Source: Rhodococcus sp. 06-235-1A (GTDB lineage Bacteria; Actinomycetota; Actinomycetes; Mycobacteriales; Mycobacteriaceae). From it: a DNA stretch of 64,000 nt. The notes beneath the pieces were generated by a model. The model was not told where the DNA came from and made no database searches. It saw only the letters and a list, made by a program, of their open reading frames with translations. The translations under genes were made by a program, and so were the position numbers. This document shows positions 43,735 through 52,536 of the stretch, in pieces. The stretch covers positions 60,457-124,456 of the forward strand of contig NZ_NOYI01000016.1 in the NCBI RefSeq assembly GCF_002258785.1. Reading direction: 5' to 3'. How positions within the stretch are numbered: position 1 is the first letter of the stretch; each line of letters opens with the position of its first letter.

Positions 43735-44103
43735 TCAGAAGAAAGCCAGCTGCGCGTCGTCGACACGACTACGACCCGTGCCCGCAGTGCGGGTCCTGAC
43801 CGCCTGCCGATGTCGAGCTGGGACCTCAACGGCGACAGCGTGCTTGGGGCTGAGTTTGGAGACTGCCAGGCGTGTCAATTCATTCCGAACTCGAGATCTT
43901 TCGTGGTCGCGGGCACGCCCCACTACTGTGTCTCGCTCATTCCACGCCGACTCCCATGTGCGCGATCCGGGCACCGGTGCCGCCATGGCTCGATCGGTGA
44001 GCCGGTCGAGCAGTTGATCGACTCTGTCCGTCAGAACGTCGGCGAGCTCGTAGAGCACACGATCAGGCACCGGAGTTACCCCCACATCGTCGCTCTCGCT
44101 CAC
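43735..44103 (-). CDS. Small helical protein, paralogue of 42465
   Basis: 122 residues from a GTG at 44103 (MSESDDVGVTPVPDRVLYEL). A TACGGT -10-like site ends five bases before it, suggesting a leaderless mRNA. The N-terminal helix region DVLTDRVDQLLDRLTDRAM is conserved in the other copy, as is RTWESAWNERDTV. An in-frame ATG at 44196 would nearly abut the divergent gene at 44200 and was not preferred. Conservation at the protein level in both copies supports coding, but function is unknown. Confidence 0.5.
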   Translation of the reverse strand: MSESDDVGVTPVPDRVLYELADVLTDRVDQLLDRLTDRAMAAPVPGSRTWESAWNERDTVVGRARDHERSRVRNELTRLAVSKLSPKHAVAVEVPARHRQAVRTRTAGTGRSRVDDAQLAFF

Positions 44104-44199
44104 ACGCGACACCGTAGAGGCCGACACCGACACGTTTTCCCGAACTGGCTGAGCGCGCACAACCAGTGTCGCGGTCAGAGCGATCGCTACGATCATCGA

Positions 44200-45252
44200 A
44201 TGCCGTTTGACGAGGGGTTGTCCGATTGGCGAGTCTATTCTGCAGAACAAGCCGTCGGTTCAGACGAAGTCCTCGACGATATCGCCGCTTGCCAGGCACT
44301 CGTCGACAGCCTGACCTCCAGCTCGTGGTGGCAGTCCCACTTTCCGAACACCCCGCCCATCGAAATAGTCGGGGGAGGATCTGAACACCAACATCTCAAT
44401 CTCAGGGAGTCCTTCGCTAGTCCATGGGGGCATCCGCAGACCACACGGTGGACCGTCTCATTGCACCCCGCCATGTTGACCACCCGTGTGCTGCTGCACG
44501 AGGTCGCTCACTGCGCTGCGCCCTACTACGTCGTGGAAGACCACGAGCCGCGGTACCGCCGTGGCAAACGGCTCGCCGTGTCGCACTCCAAGCATCTCGC
44601 CCACGGGGCCTTCTTCGCCGCCACGCTGGCAGCGATCACCGGGCACGTCGTGCTGGGAGACCAGGGAGGACTGAGGGCGGCGTTTGACCACTTCGAGGCC
44701 CCCGTTGCCTCCGCTGACGAGCTTCGCCGCGAACTCGATGCCCAACCGAAGATCGTCGACGAGGAAGTGGCCTACCTTGCTGACCTTCGACAGTTCATGG
44801 AAGACGCCCGCGCATCCACCACAACCGCTGATAATCCCAGGCCGCCCAGTTCGTACGTGCCTGAAACCCCATGGGGCTTCTATCTGGAGATGACGCGCCG
44901 CCGGATTCATCGGCGCCGCAAAGACGGCAGTCCGTTGCTCTCTCAACGTCGACTCGCCGAGCAGATTTCAACCGTGTTTCCCTGCTCGGCGCGCAATATC
45001 TCGGAGCTCGAACACTTGAGGCAACCTCCCGACAGTCCGGCGCAGCTCACGAGAGCGATGATGGCCACGATCTGCCTGGGTATGGACCCGATCTGGACGC
45101 GATACAACTTGCAGCTCACCCGATGGGGGTGCGGCGATATCACCTTGGAACAGGCACGTCGCCTCAACCCCGGATGGGCGGAACTCGTCGAGCACATCAA
45201 CGAACTTCTCAAAGCGATGCCACCGAGGTGGAGTGTCAGCGGCTCGCGCTGA
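44200..45252 (+). CDS. HExxH metallohydrolase-like protein with C-terminal HTH
   Basis: 350 residues from the ATG at 44200. The N-terminal half resembles the actinobacterial TIGR04338-type putative metallohydrolases: WRVYSAEQAVGSDE at the start, RWTVSLHPAMLTTRVLLHEV then AHCAAP, giving a HEVAH zinc motif near residue 105, and SHSKHLAHGAFFAATLAAI. From about 240 an XRE-like HTH follows (SQRRLAEQISTVFPCSARNI, then SPAQLTRAMMATICLGMDP). A zincin plus XRE arrangement recalls ImmA/IrrE-type regulators that cleave repressors, but the domain order is reversed. No partner repressor is adjacent. Confidence 0.7.
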   Translation: MPFDEGLSDWRVYSAEQAVGSDEVLDDIAACQALVDSLTSSSWWQSHFPNTPPIEIVGGGSEHQHLNLRESFASPWGHPQTTRWTVSLHPAMLTTRVLLHEVAHCAAPYYVVEDHEPRYRRGKRLAVSHSKHLAHGAFFAATLAAITGHVVLGDQGGLRAAFDHFEAPVASADELRRELDAQPKIVDEEVAYLADLRQFMEDARASTTTADNPRPPSSYVPETPWGFYLEMTRRRIHRRRKDGSPLLSQRRLAEQISTVFPCSARNISELEHLRQPPDSPAQLTRAMMATICLGMDPIWTRYNLQLTRWGCGDITLEQARRLNPGWAELVEHINELLKAMPPRWSVSGSR

Positions 45253-45381
45253 TCTCTCGAGGGCGGCGGTGGGGCGCGACGGCTCTTCTTGAGTTGCGAA
45301 GAAGATAGAAGCACTCGAGCTCCCCCGCTCGGCGCACCACCACCGGCACCCGCTCACGTCGACGCAGGCGGCTCACCGAAA

Positions 45382-45750
45382 TCAGTGAGCGGCGTTGTAC
45401 GCCTCTTCCACATCGGCCGGAATCCGGCCACGCTCGCTGATCTCGTAACCCTGGTCGAACGCCCACTGCCGAATCGCCCGCGTCTGCGCCGGATCACGCT
45501 TGACCGATCCGCCGGCCGCTGTCGCGGTCGACGCAGCAGTGGGGGAGGGCTTACGCTTACGCCCACCGACCCGCGTCGCATACCCGACGTAGTAGTCGAG
45601 CTTCTTGTGAAACTCGTTCGCGTTCTTCGCTTTCAGGTCGATCGAGTACTCGACGCCGTTGATCGTGAATTCGATCGTTTCGCCGGACTCGTCGTCGATG
45701 ACCGACCCGTCGATATCGTCCACCAATTGGGTTGTCACTCGTTTGGCCAC
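45382..45750 (-). CDS. lsr2: Lsr2 nucleoid-associated xenogeneic silencer
   Basis: 122 residues from a GTG at 45750 (MAKRVTTQLVDDIDGS), with GAAAGG upstream. The N-terminal dimerisation domain (TIEFTINGVEYSIDLKAKNA) and the C-terminal AT-rich-DNA-binding domain with IRQWAFDQGYEISERGRIPA and the RGR minor-groove hook are intact, joined by an Ala/Thr linker. Lsr2 binds AT-rich, horizontally acquired DNA. A plasmid-borne copy can silence plasmid or host genes and reduce the cost of carriage. Confidence 0.95.
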   Translation of the reverse strand: MAKRVTTQLVDDIDGSVIDDESGETIEFTINGVEYSIDLKAKNANEFHKKLDYYVGYATRVGGRKRKPSPTAASTATAAGGSVKRDPAQTRAIRQWAFDQGYEISERGRIPADVEEAYNAAH

Positions 45751-46010
45751 AGCCGGAAAACCTTTCATCGACACATTCGCTATGCGCAACCGCATTCGTC
45801 ATCAAGAGAGTAACCAGCGCCGATATCTGCATTCTTCATCGACACGGTAATTCGAGCCGCTATCGAGCCGAATTCGATTTCCGGCAGTCGGTCTCACGGG
45901 CACCGAGAAAGCAATACAGCTCTCGCATCGCAAGGGGATTTCGGTAGCCGTAGCCGTTGCAGTGCAACAGCATTCGGACGCGTGACCGCGTCCGCACGCC
46001 CCCTTCGGGG

Positions 46011-46177
46011 CCGCCCCATATGGGTCACCATTTTGGTCGTACGAGTCGTCCCAGCCTGACACGCCGGGGGCCCGTCCAATCAACCCACGGTCGCAAGCTC
46101 CCTCTTCGGGGTTGACAGTCCACCCTCAGCCTGTCAGTCCAGGACGTCTCATCCGAACCTTTGGAAGGTGTCCAGTC
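46011..46177 (+). promoter_or_regulatory. Structured 5' leader, copy A
   Basis: Homologous to 47571-47739; both end directly at the start codon of a small gene. Conserved blocks: GCCCCATRTGGGTCACC (a CCCAT/RTGGG hairpin), CGGTCGCAAGCTCCC, GACAGTCCACCCT, and TCTCATCCGAACC just before the RBS. Here TCAACCC (46080-46086) pairs with GGGTTGA (46109-46115); in copy B the corresponding stem has a changed base pair. This may be a cis-acting RNA. Confidence 0.55.
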
Positions 46178-46441
46178 ATGAACAACAACAGCGAACTGCT
46201 CAACGATCACCAGATCATCACCGATCTCATCGGCACAGCCGCTCAGCTCCCCGCCGAAGATCCGCGCGCGGCCCGGTGGGCCACCGAAGCGCTCGCGCTC
46301 GCCAGCGCAGCAGAGCTGCCCATCCTCATCGAGGAGGCCGAAGGAGTGCTCGGACGCATCGAGCACGACACCACCTGCCGGTGGTGCGCCGGGCAGCCGG
46401 GCGCAGCCATCCCGGTCGGGTCCTTCTGGTGCACCAACTGA
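46178..46441 (+). CDS. Small Cys-containing protein, unknown
   Basis: 87 residues from the ATG at 46178 with GGAAGG upstream. A helical body (IITDLIGTAAQLPAED, then RWATEALALASAAELP) ends in TTCRWCAGQPG and GSFWCTN, three Cys that with another ligand could bind zinc. It lies behind the structured leader copy A and is closed by a strong terminator. No family recognised. Confidence 0.6.
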   Translation: MNNNSELLNDHQIITDLIGTAAQLPAEDPRAARWATEALALASAAELPILIEEAEGVLGRIEHDTTCRWCAGQPGAAIPVGSFWCTN

Positions 46442-46459
46442 GCTAGGCCCCCCACAGTC

Positions 46460-46499
46460 GGGGTCCCGGTCCCATCACGGGGCCGGGACCCCCTTTTTT
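46460..46499 (+). terminator. Intrinsic terminator
   Basis: GGGGTCCCGG (46460-46469) pairs exactly with 46483-46492 and is followed by CTTTTTT, 18 bases after the preceding stop. Clear Rho-independent type. Confidence 0.9.
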
Positions 46500-46521
46500 G
46501 TCTCCCATTCCGTTACGGCAA

Positions 46522-46558
46522 CGTAATGAAATGAAACGTAATGATATGAAACGAAATG
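46522..46558 (+). repeat. 15-base direct repeats upstream of the KfrA-like gene
   Basis: CGTAATGAAATGAAA (46522-46536), CGTAATGATATGAAA (46537-46551) and a partial CGAAATG (46552-46558) in perfect tandem, ending 13 bases before the start codon. An inverted CGTTACG precedes them at 46511. The layout suggests an operator for self-regulation, or an iteron-type site. Confidence 0.65.
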
Positions 46559-46571
46559 GTAGAGTTCAGTC

Positions 46572-47501
46572 ATGACCGCAGCCGAGCCGCCCCGCAAGCC
46601 AGGCCGACCCCGCATTCACGCCAGCGCGTCCGACCGGGTGCGGGCACACCGGGCCAGGGCAGCGGAGAAGGCCGGCAAGGTCGCCGCAGTTGCCGGCGTC
46701 GACGAGGCCGACACCGCGACCCCCGAGCTGGCCGTCGCATCGCTCGCCGCCGTCCTCCCGGCGCTGGCCACGCAGGCCGAGCAGTTCACCGCCCTGGTTC
46801 AACGGGTCGAATCCGCGATCGGGACCGTCTCGGATCCGAAAGCTCTCGACCAACGACTGGAGCTGATGCGCGCCGAAACTGCACGCACCGTCTCCGCCGC
46901 CGAGGAGCGCGCCGCCGCCGCCGAAGCGGCAGCGCATGCTGCGACCGTCCGCGCTGACGCCCTCGACGCCGAGAACGACGAACTACGCCGCGACGCCGCC
47001 GAGGCATGGGAGCGGACCGAGGAAGCAGAAGACGCCGCCGAGCTGGCCCGCGCCCAGGTCGAGGAGCGGAAGGCGGCACACCGCGCCGAACTGGACGAGC
47101 TCGACGCACGCCAACGCGCCGAAATCGGCGCCCTGCAGGACACTCACGACTCCATCGTGGCATCGCTCAACACCAGCCACCGCGAGGCGATCGACCGCTA
47201 CGACGAGAAGGATCGACGTCTCGCGGCCGAGTTGGTAGAGCTACGTGCCGAGGCAAAGACCCTGCGCACCGATCTCGCCGCCGAACGCTCCGCACATCAG
47301 GACGACAACCGCACCCACGCAGCAACACTCGCGCAGCAGCGCACCGACGCCACCAAACGCGAAGCCGAGCTGCGCCGCGACTACACCGAACGCATCGACG
47401 AACAGAAGACGATCGCCGCTGACCTGCGCGAGGAGATCTCGCTGCACCGAGCCGAACTCGATCGACTCCGCGGCCTCGAGGAAGACCGCCGACACAACTG
47501 A
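46572..47501 (+). CDS. KfrA-like long coiled-coil DNA-binding protein
   Basis: 309 residues. The basic N-terminus (RKPGRPRIHASASDRVRAHR) has a GRPR hook like those of AT-hook/KfrA-type proteins. From about residue 60 to the end it is a continuous Ala/Glu/Arg-rich coiled coil (heptads such as AEAAAHAATVRADALDAEND). KfrA-type proteins support plasmid maintenance and bind their own promoter. The tandem repeats just upstream fit such self-control. Confidence 0.75.
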   Translation: MTAAEPPRKPGRPRIHASASDRVRAHRARAAEKAGKVAAVAGVDEADTATPELAVASLAAVLPALATQAEQFTALVQRVESAIGTVSDPKALDQRLELMRAETARTVSAAEERAAAAEAAAHAATVRADALDAENDELRRDAAEAWERTEEAEDAAELARAQVEERKAAHRAELDELDARQRAEIGALQDTHDSIVASLNTSHREAIDRYDEKDRRLAAELVELRAEAKTLRTDLAAERSAHQDDNRTHAATLAQQRTDATKREAELRRDYTERIDEQKTIAADLREEISLHRAELDRLRGLEEDRRHN

Positions 47502-47570
47502 AAAGCCGCCGCTGTCAGGGCGGTCATGCGGGGGAGTGGACGTTCACTGCACTACCTCGACGCCTCCGGC

Positions 47571-47739
47571 GTCGCCCCATGTGGGTCACCAAGGGGGTCG
47601 TGCGAGTCGCCCGAGTCTGACATGCCGGGGACCCCGTCCAGTCAAACCACGGTCGCAAGCTCCCAAGACGTGGTTTGACAGTCCACCCTCGTCATGTCCG
47701 ATCGCTGCGTCTCATCCGAACCTCGAAAGGACCCTCGCC
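47571..47739 (+). promoter_or_regulatory. Structured 5' leader, copy B
   Basis: Second copy of the leader at 46011-46177. It contains a perfect 11-base inverted repeat GTCAAACCACG (47641-47651) / CGTGGTTTGAC (47669-47679) around the conserved GTCGCAAGCTCCC. One pair of this stem is A-T here and C-G in copy A, a covariation that keeps pairing. It also ends at a start codon. Confidence 0.58.
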
Positions 47740-47952
47740 ATGTATCCAGATCGCCTCTCCGCCATCGCATCCGCCGCCTACAACCGCGGCGCACGCGCAG
47801 CCACCCACAATCTGGGCGGCCTGCACGCGGACATCCACCACGCTACGAAGTTCGGGCAACGCCTCGCTCCCGAGCAGCTCGACACCCGGACCTGGGAATG
47901 CCTACTCGGCAAACACCGCACCGACGAACCGATCCAGCCACTGAATCTCTAG
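47740..47952 (+). CDS. Small protein behind leader copy B
   Basis: 70 residues starting MYPDRLSAIASAAYNRGARA, helical, with His-rich HADIHHATKFGQ and a C-terminal TWECLLGKHRTDEPIQPL. GAAAGGA precedes the ATG. It is not similar to the gene behind copy A, so only the leader is shared. No family recognised. Confidence 0.55.
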   Translation: MYPDRLSAIASAAYNRGARAATHNLGGLHADIHHATKFGQRLAPEQLDTRTWECLLGKHRTDEPIQPLNL

Positions 47953-48071
47953 CCGGACGGCCCCGCCCACACCGGGCGGGGCCACACCCAGCGCTCATCC
48001 ATGCCCGTCCAGTCGTTCACGCGAATGACTGTTGCCGGAACCAACCCGAGCCCGGCGGCGTCCAAGCAGGT

Positions 48072-48236
48072 ATGGACCACCACGAACGAACCGCCGTCCG
48101 AAACGAAGGCCACGACCCCAACCATCCGGCAGTCGTCGCAGCTCTCGACCAGGTCAAACGCACCCTCAACCTGCACCGGCACCTCGCCTGGACCTTCACC
48201 GCGGCCGACCTCGACGGCCACGCCGTTCCCCGCTGA
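48072..48236 (+). CDS. Short ORF before the ImuA-prime-like gene
   Basis: 54 residues from an ATG at 48072: MDHHERTAVRNEGHDPNHPA, then ALDQVKRTLNLHRHLAWTFT. Plausible helix and no better frame, but no good RBS and no recognised family. It may be spurious. Confidence 0.3.
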   Translation: MDHHERTAVRNEGHDPNHPAVVAALDQVKRTLNLHRHLAWTFTAADLDGHAVPR

Positions 48237-48323
48237 CCGACCTCACCAGCTCATTCGACAACTCGAACGGGTGTTCGATACTCTGACGGTGGTTCCCACC
48301 GGTACGACGAAAGGTCGATTCAC

Positions 48324-48755
48324 ATGGCCACCGTCGACGCGATCGAAGACCTCACCGGACTCGACAAGAGCGCCCAGCTCGACGTCCTCCGTCGACGCAT
48401 GGCCACCGTCCCCGGCGGCCGACGCGACCACGCACCCGCCGACCTGCCCACCATCACCGCACCCGATCGGCCTGAACCCCTCGCGCCCGTCGTCGACAGC
48501 GATCCGGAACCGCTCATCGCCGCTGTACGCGGCAAAACCCTGCGGACCATGCCTGTGCCGCGACCACTGGCCGAACTGCTCCCACGCGGTGCCCTGGCCC
48601 GCGGAACCGCCATCGCCGTCACCGGTGCCGGATCGATGCTCATCGCCCTCATCGCCGAAGCATCCGCCGCAGGCCACCACGTCGCCCTCGTCGGCCAACC
48701 CCGCTTGAGCCTGCTCGCCGTCCACGAACACGGGGGCAATCTGGCGAAGATCCAT
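48324..48755 (+). pseudogene. imuA': 5' half of an ImuA-prime-like gene, split by the transposon
   Basis: 144 codons from the ATG at 48324 remain, up to the transposon. The text resembles mycobacterial ImuA-prime (RecA-like partner of the ImuB/DnaE2 mutasome): AELLPRGALARGTAIAVTGAG is the RecA-type core start and HHVALVGQPRLSLLAVHEHG precedes the break. The following codons (FFGVSRPVA, stop) belong to the element. The other half is at 63393-63800; together they make 279 residues, near the normal length. The gene would be inactive. Confidence 0.8.
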
Positions 48756-48801
48756 TTCTTTGGGGTTTCTCGTCCCGTGGCGTGATGTTGTGCAACCATG
48801 C
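48756..48801 (+). repeat. Left terminal inverted repeat of the Tn554-like element
   Basis: Starts TTCTTTGGGGTTTCTCG and ends in GATGTTGTGCAACCATG, itself a near palindrome that may bind the recombinases. Matches the right end with scattered mismatches and one single-base gap. Confidence 0.75.
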
Positions 48802-48877
48802 CGCGTAGAGCCTTTCGTTCCGGTTCTCTCGGGATGTGCTTGTTGTAGCGTCTCGTCTCTTTCGAAGGGTCGAGCGT

Positions 48878-50029
48878 GTGAAGGCGTTTCCTGTGAAGAT
48901 GCCATCCGGTGGAAGCTACTGGACCGTCGTCGATGACGACTACGACGTCGTGCCGGTAGTCGATTCCTACCTTCGGGAGCTGCGGTTCGGGCGAGACCGC
49001 GCCGAGTCCACAACCAAAGCGTATGCAGTGAGCATCGGACTGTTTCTACGTTGGTGTACCCGCACAGGTCGTCAATGGCGCACTGCACCAAGAGATATGG
49101 GCCTGTTCATTGTCTGGTTGAAGTACACCCGGATCGATGGCGCACCCGTTGTTGCCGGTCCCGGCGTCGAACCGGTGCGCAGTGCATCCCGCATCAACCA
49201 GATCCTGGCCGGCGTTCGAGGGTTCCTCTCGTATGCTGTCATCGCCAAAGAAGCTTCTGGGGTGGTGCTCGAGCAGATCTACGAACTAGCCGACACCCGC
49301 GATCTGCCGCTGGCCGCGCAAGGGGAGAGCGGGCATTTGCGATATCGTCTTCGAGCCCGACACAGTTTGCGTCAGCCGACGACGCCGGTCGATAGAGCAA
49401 CCGATCACGAGATCGTGTCGTTGTTCCGAGTATGCCGATCTGCCCGAGACCGTCTGATCGTCCTGCTGCTCTCCCGCGCCGGATTACGCCGCGGCGAGCT
49501 GACCGGCTTGAGGCGAAGCGATCTGCATCTGCTGCCGGACAACGCAAAGCATCACTGCCTGATTCTCGGCGCACACGTCCATGTGGTCCGCCGCGAGAAT
49601 TCCAATGGGGCAGTGGCGAAGTCGCGTCAATCCCGCACCGTGCCACTCGACTTTCTGGTGCTCCTTGCCCTCGACCTGTACTACCTCGAACGCACCGGCA
49701 GTCCGCAATCCCGAAGCTGCGACTTCCTGCTGGTCAACCTGTTTCGAGATCCGCTGGGCGCACCGATGACGCTGGGAGCGATCAACGAACTATTCGCAGC
49801 CCTCTGCGTCCGAGCAAATCTAGACCGCCCGATCAGCCCTCATCAGTGTCGACATGGGTTCGCCAGCAACCTCGCCGACTCGGGTGCTGCACTCGACGAA
49901 ATCCAGGGCCTGCTCGGGCATGCATCCCCCACGTCGGCGCAACCGTATCTGCATCCCTCGAACGAGCGACTACGCGCAGCCGTCGACCGAATCCCGACAC
50001 CGTCATCGCTCATCGGAGACCATTCATGA
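48878..50029 (+). CDS. tnpA: TnpA-type tyrosine recombinase
   Basis: 383 residues from a GTG at 48878 (GAAGGG upstream; a GTG at 48836 is an alternative). The core-binding domain (STTKAYAVSIGLFLRWC) is followed by the catalytic domain with Arg in GLRRGELTGLRR, the HxxR box SPHQCRHGFAS, His in GLLGHAS and the Tyr nucleophile in SAQPYLHPS. In Tn554, TnpA and TnpB act together in site-specific transposition. The stop overlaps the tnpB start (ATGA). Confidence 0.92.
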   Translation: MKAFPVKMPSGGSYWTVVDDDYDVVPVVDSYLRELRFGRDRAESTTKAYAVSIGLFLRWCTRTGRQWRTAPRDMGLFIVWLKYTRIDGAPVVAGPGVEPVRSASRINQILAGVRGFLSYAVIAKEASGVVLEQIYELADTRDLPLAAQGESGHLRYRLRARHSLRQPTTPVDRATDHEIVSLFRVCRSARDRLIVLLLSRAGLRRGELTGLRRSDLHLLPDNAKHHCLILGAHVHVVRRENSNGAVAKSRQSRTVPLDFLVLLALDLYYLERTGSPQSRSCDFLLVNLFRDPLGAPMTLGAINELFAALCVRANLDRPISPHQCRHGFASNLADSGAALDEIQGLLGHASPTSAQPYLHPSNERLRAAVDRIPTPSSLIGDHS

Positions 50030-52533
50030 CCAGCGCTTACCCGCTGCCCGCGCATGCCGACGCGGCCGCTGCCGAGGACGAGACCGTCGCGGTGCATCTA
50101 TGGTCGTTGATCACGCAAGAGTTCCTCGACTTGATGGGTTGGTCACACGAGTGGAGAGTGGCGTACTTCCCCGCCGACCACCCTCTGCTGGGACCGAAAC
50201 GATGCATAGTGACCGGATGCGGCATCAAAGCAAACAGCCGACTCAGCCTCTGCCCCTTCTGTCTCGATCGATGGAACGCCAGCAGTGAACAGACGATCAT
50301 CGAGTTTGTGCAAGCTGGACGCCCATGGGTGGCACGAGGAGCGGGGCGCTGCGCCGTACCGGCCTGCGACAGGCCTTGGGCCTCACGATTTGCGTTGCTG
50401 TGCCGCAAACACCACGACCAGCGCACACGGATACTGGATGTCCCAATGGACGTGTTTCTCGGCAGCTCGGACACAGAGCCCTTCGACTCGTTGGGCCCGT
50501 GCCAAGTACCGGCATGCACCCGAGACCGCGACATCGAGAACATCTACTGCGGCATCCACCGCATGCACTGGAACAAGCTCGTGTTCGCGAGCCCGACAGG
50601 GGCGGCCGGTCTCGACGAACCCCACTTTCGCCGCACCTCGGCCGCGATTCCCACGATCAACGAATGCAGTCTGCGAGGCCTTCCGAATCGTATCGTCGCC
50701 GAACTCCTGTTGGGAATCCAACAGCGCACCGCGTGGGGCGCGCAAACCTACCCGGACTGGATCCGGCCACTGGTTGCGAAGATGCTGGCAGACGAATGCA
50801 CCTCGATCGAGCAACTCGATCAGTCGGGTCTGTCGAGCAAGACCGGAACCGCGTGCAGGCACATAGTCAAAGAAGTCCGCAGAGCGCAGCTCAGTCCGGA
50901 GACGGAGCGACTCAAAGACAACTGGGATGCAACAGTATTCGGATACGACGGAGTGCTCAAGTTCGGAGACATCGTCCAGCCTTGGTTGCGAGAATGCGCC
51001 AAAATCTGGGCCTACAACGATCTACCCAAGCGACGATCCCTCAACGCGAAACAAATCGTACAAAACGAAATCAGAATACTGGTAAGGCTCTCGGAAAGCC
51101 TCAAACTTCAGCGACCCGGTGACCGAGGACTCGAACCACATCTGCTGTCCCGCAGCGATATCTGCGGCTTCATGAACCGTCTGACCTTTCTGTGCACCGC
51201 AGGAACGATCACCCCCGCTACCCGGGCGGTGACTATCCAGTCGACACGTCGCCTGCTCGCGAACATGCGCGCTCTTGGCCTGACCCGAGAAGGCGAACCG
51301 ATGTACGGGTTGCCGGACGACTTCATTCTCTATCCGGAAGACGTTCCCATGCCACCGGATGTCGTCAAGGAATGCAGGGATCTGCCCGTCGAAGTCATGC
51401 GCCACATCTGCGAACACCTCGACGGACTCGAAGAAGTCAGCACACGCGAGATTCGGGTCGCCGTCGAACTCATCATCGACACCGGGCGTCGACCGGACGA
51501 AATCTGTCGTCTGACCCTGGACTGTCTCGAGCGAGACGCACAGGGCAAGCCCGTGCTCGTCTACACCAACTTCAAAGAAGACCGACACGGCTGCCGGCTC
51601 CCGATCAGCGAAGCAACGGCAGCAATCATCATCGGCCAGCGTGAACGCGTCCAACTGCGCTACCCGAACGAGCCCACCGCGGCGCTGAAACTGATCGCAG
51701 CACCCACCCGCAACCCCCACGGCACCAGAGCACTCAACGACAACTACCTCGGCTCGCGTCACCGCGAGTGGCTTCTCACCCTACCCGACGTCACGGTCCC
51801 GATGACGGTCGAAGAAGGAGGGGTAAGAGTGACGAAACTGTTGCCGTTCAACCGCTCTCAAGTATTTCTGTATGCCTATCGGCATACTTACGCTCAACGC
51901 CATGCCGATGCCGGAGTTGGTGTCGATGTTCTGTGCGAGTTGATGGGGCACCGCTTCATCGGCACCACTCAGCTCTACTACCGTGTCGGCGAGGATCGCC
52001 GGAGAGAGGCGGTCGATCGACTGGCAACGTTGCACTTCGACCGGCATGGGAACAAGATTTGGCGCGCAGCAGCAGCTCTGCTCGACTCCGAGCACGTTCG
52101 TCTCGCGGTCGGGCAGGTCGCAGTTCCGTACGGAAGTTGCAGCGAACCGAGCAACGTCGCGGCCGGTGGCCATGACTGCCCGATCCGATTTCGGTGTGTG
52201 GGATGCACCCACTTTGCGACCGACGTGTCCTACCTCCCTGACCTCGAAGGATATTTGGCCTCGCTTCTCCGCAGCCGGGAACGGATCCGCGGAACGTTCG
52301 GCGCCGACGACTGGGCGAAAGCCGAAGCCCTGCCCTCCGATACCGAGATTGCTCGAATACGGCGGTTGATCGTCCAGATCAAAACAGAGGTCGACGATTT
52401 GTCGGAATCCGATCGGGCGCTGGTCGAAGAGTCTGTGTCGACAGTGCGAAAGGGAAGGTCAGCCGTGGTGGGGCTCGAAGCACCTCGGGTTCGGCAGCCA
52501 GTACCTGACGTCCGTCCCGACCGGAGCACGTAA
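50026..52533 (+). CDS. tnpB: TnpB-type large tyrosine recombinase
   Basis: 835 residues. The N-terminal 200 residues contain Cys/His clusters (KRCIVTGCGIKANSRLSLCP, then CAVPACDRPW, CQVPACTRDRD) suggesting zinc sites. The tyrosine-recombinase domain is at about 420-680: Arg in DTGRRPDEICR, HxxR in AYRHTYAQRHA, His in CELMGHRFIG and Tyr in TTQLYYRVG. Another Cys cluster follows (HDCPIRFRCVGCTHF). Size and domain order match TnpB of Tn554. tnpC follows after three bases. Confidence 0.92.
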   Translation: MTSAYPLPAHADAAAAEDETVAVHLWSLITQEFLDLMGWSHEWRVAYFPADHPLLGPKRCIVTGCGIKANSRLSLCPFCLDRWNASSEQTIIEFVQAGRPWVARGAGRCAVPACDRPWASRFALLCRKHHDQRTRILDVPMDVFLGSSDTEPFDSLGPCQVPACTRDRDIENIYCGIHRMHWNKLVFASPTGAAGLDEPHFRRTSAAIPTINECSLRGLPNRIVAELLLGIQQRTAWGAQTYPDWIRPLVAKMLADECTSIEQLDQSGLSSKTGTACRHIVKEVRRAQLSPETERLKDNWDATVFGYDGVLKFGDIVQPWLRECAKIWAYNDLPKRRSLNAKQIVQNEIRILVRLSESLKLQRPGDRGLEPHLLSRSDICGFMNRLTFLCTAGTITPATRAVTIQSTRRLLANMRALGLTREGEPMYGLPDDFILYPEDVPMPPDVVKECRDLPVEVMRHICEHLDGLEEVSTREIRVAVELIIDTGRRPDEICRLTLDCLERDAQGKPVLVYTNFKEDRHGCRLPISEATAAIIIGQRERVQLRYPNEPTAALKLIAAPTRNPHGTRALNDNYLGSRHREWLLTLPDVTVPMTVEEGGVRVTKLLPFNRSQVFLYAYRHTYAQRHADAGVGVDVLCELMGHRFIGTTQLYYRVGEDRRREAVDRLATLHFDRHGNKIWRAAAALLDSEHVRLAVGQVAVPYGSCSEPSNVAAGGHDCPIRFRCVGCTHFATDVSYLPDLEGYLASLLRSRERIRGTFGADDWAKAEALPSDTEIARIRRLIVQIKTEVDDLSESDRALVEESVSTVRKGRSAVVGLEAPRVRQPVPDVRPDRST

Positions 52534-52536
52534 CCG

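Noticed and set aside
49432..50025. N-terminal extension of TnpB to a 1033-residue protein
   Set aside because: The extra part lies wholly within tnpA and is low-complexity; the ATG at 50026 in the ATGA overlap is the natural start.
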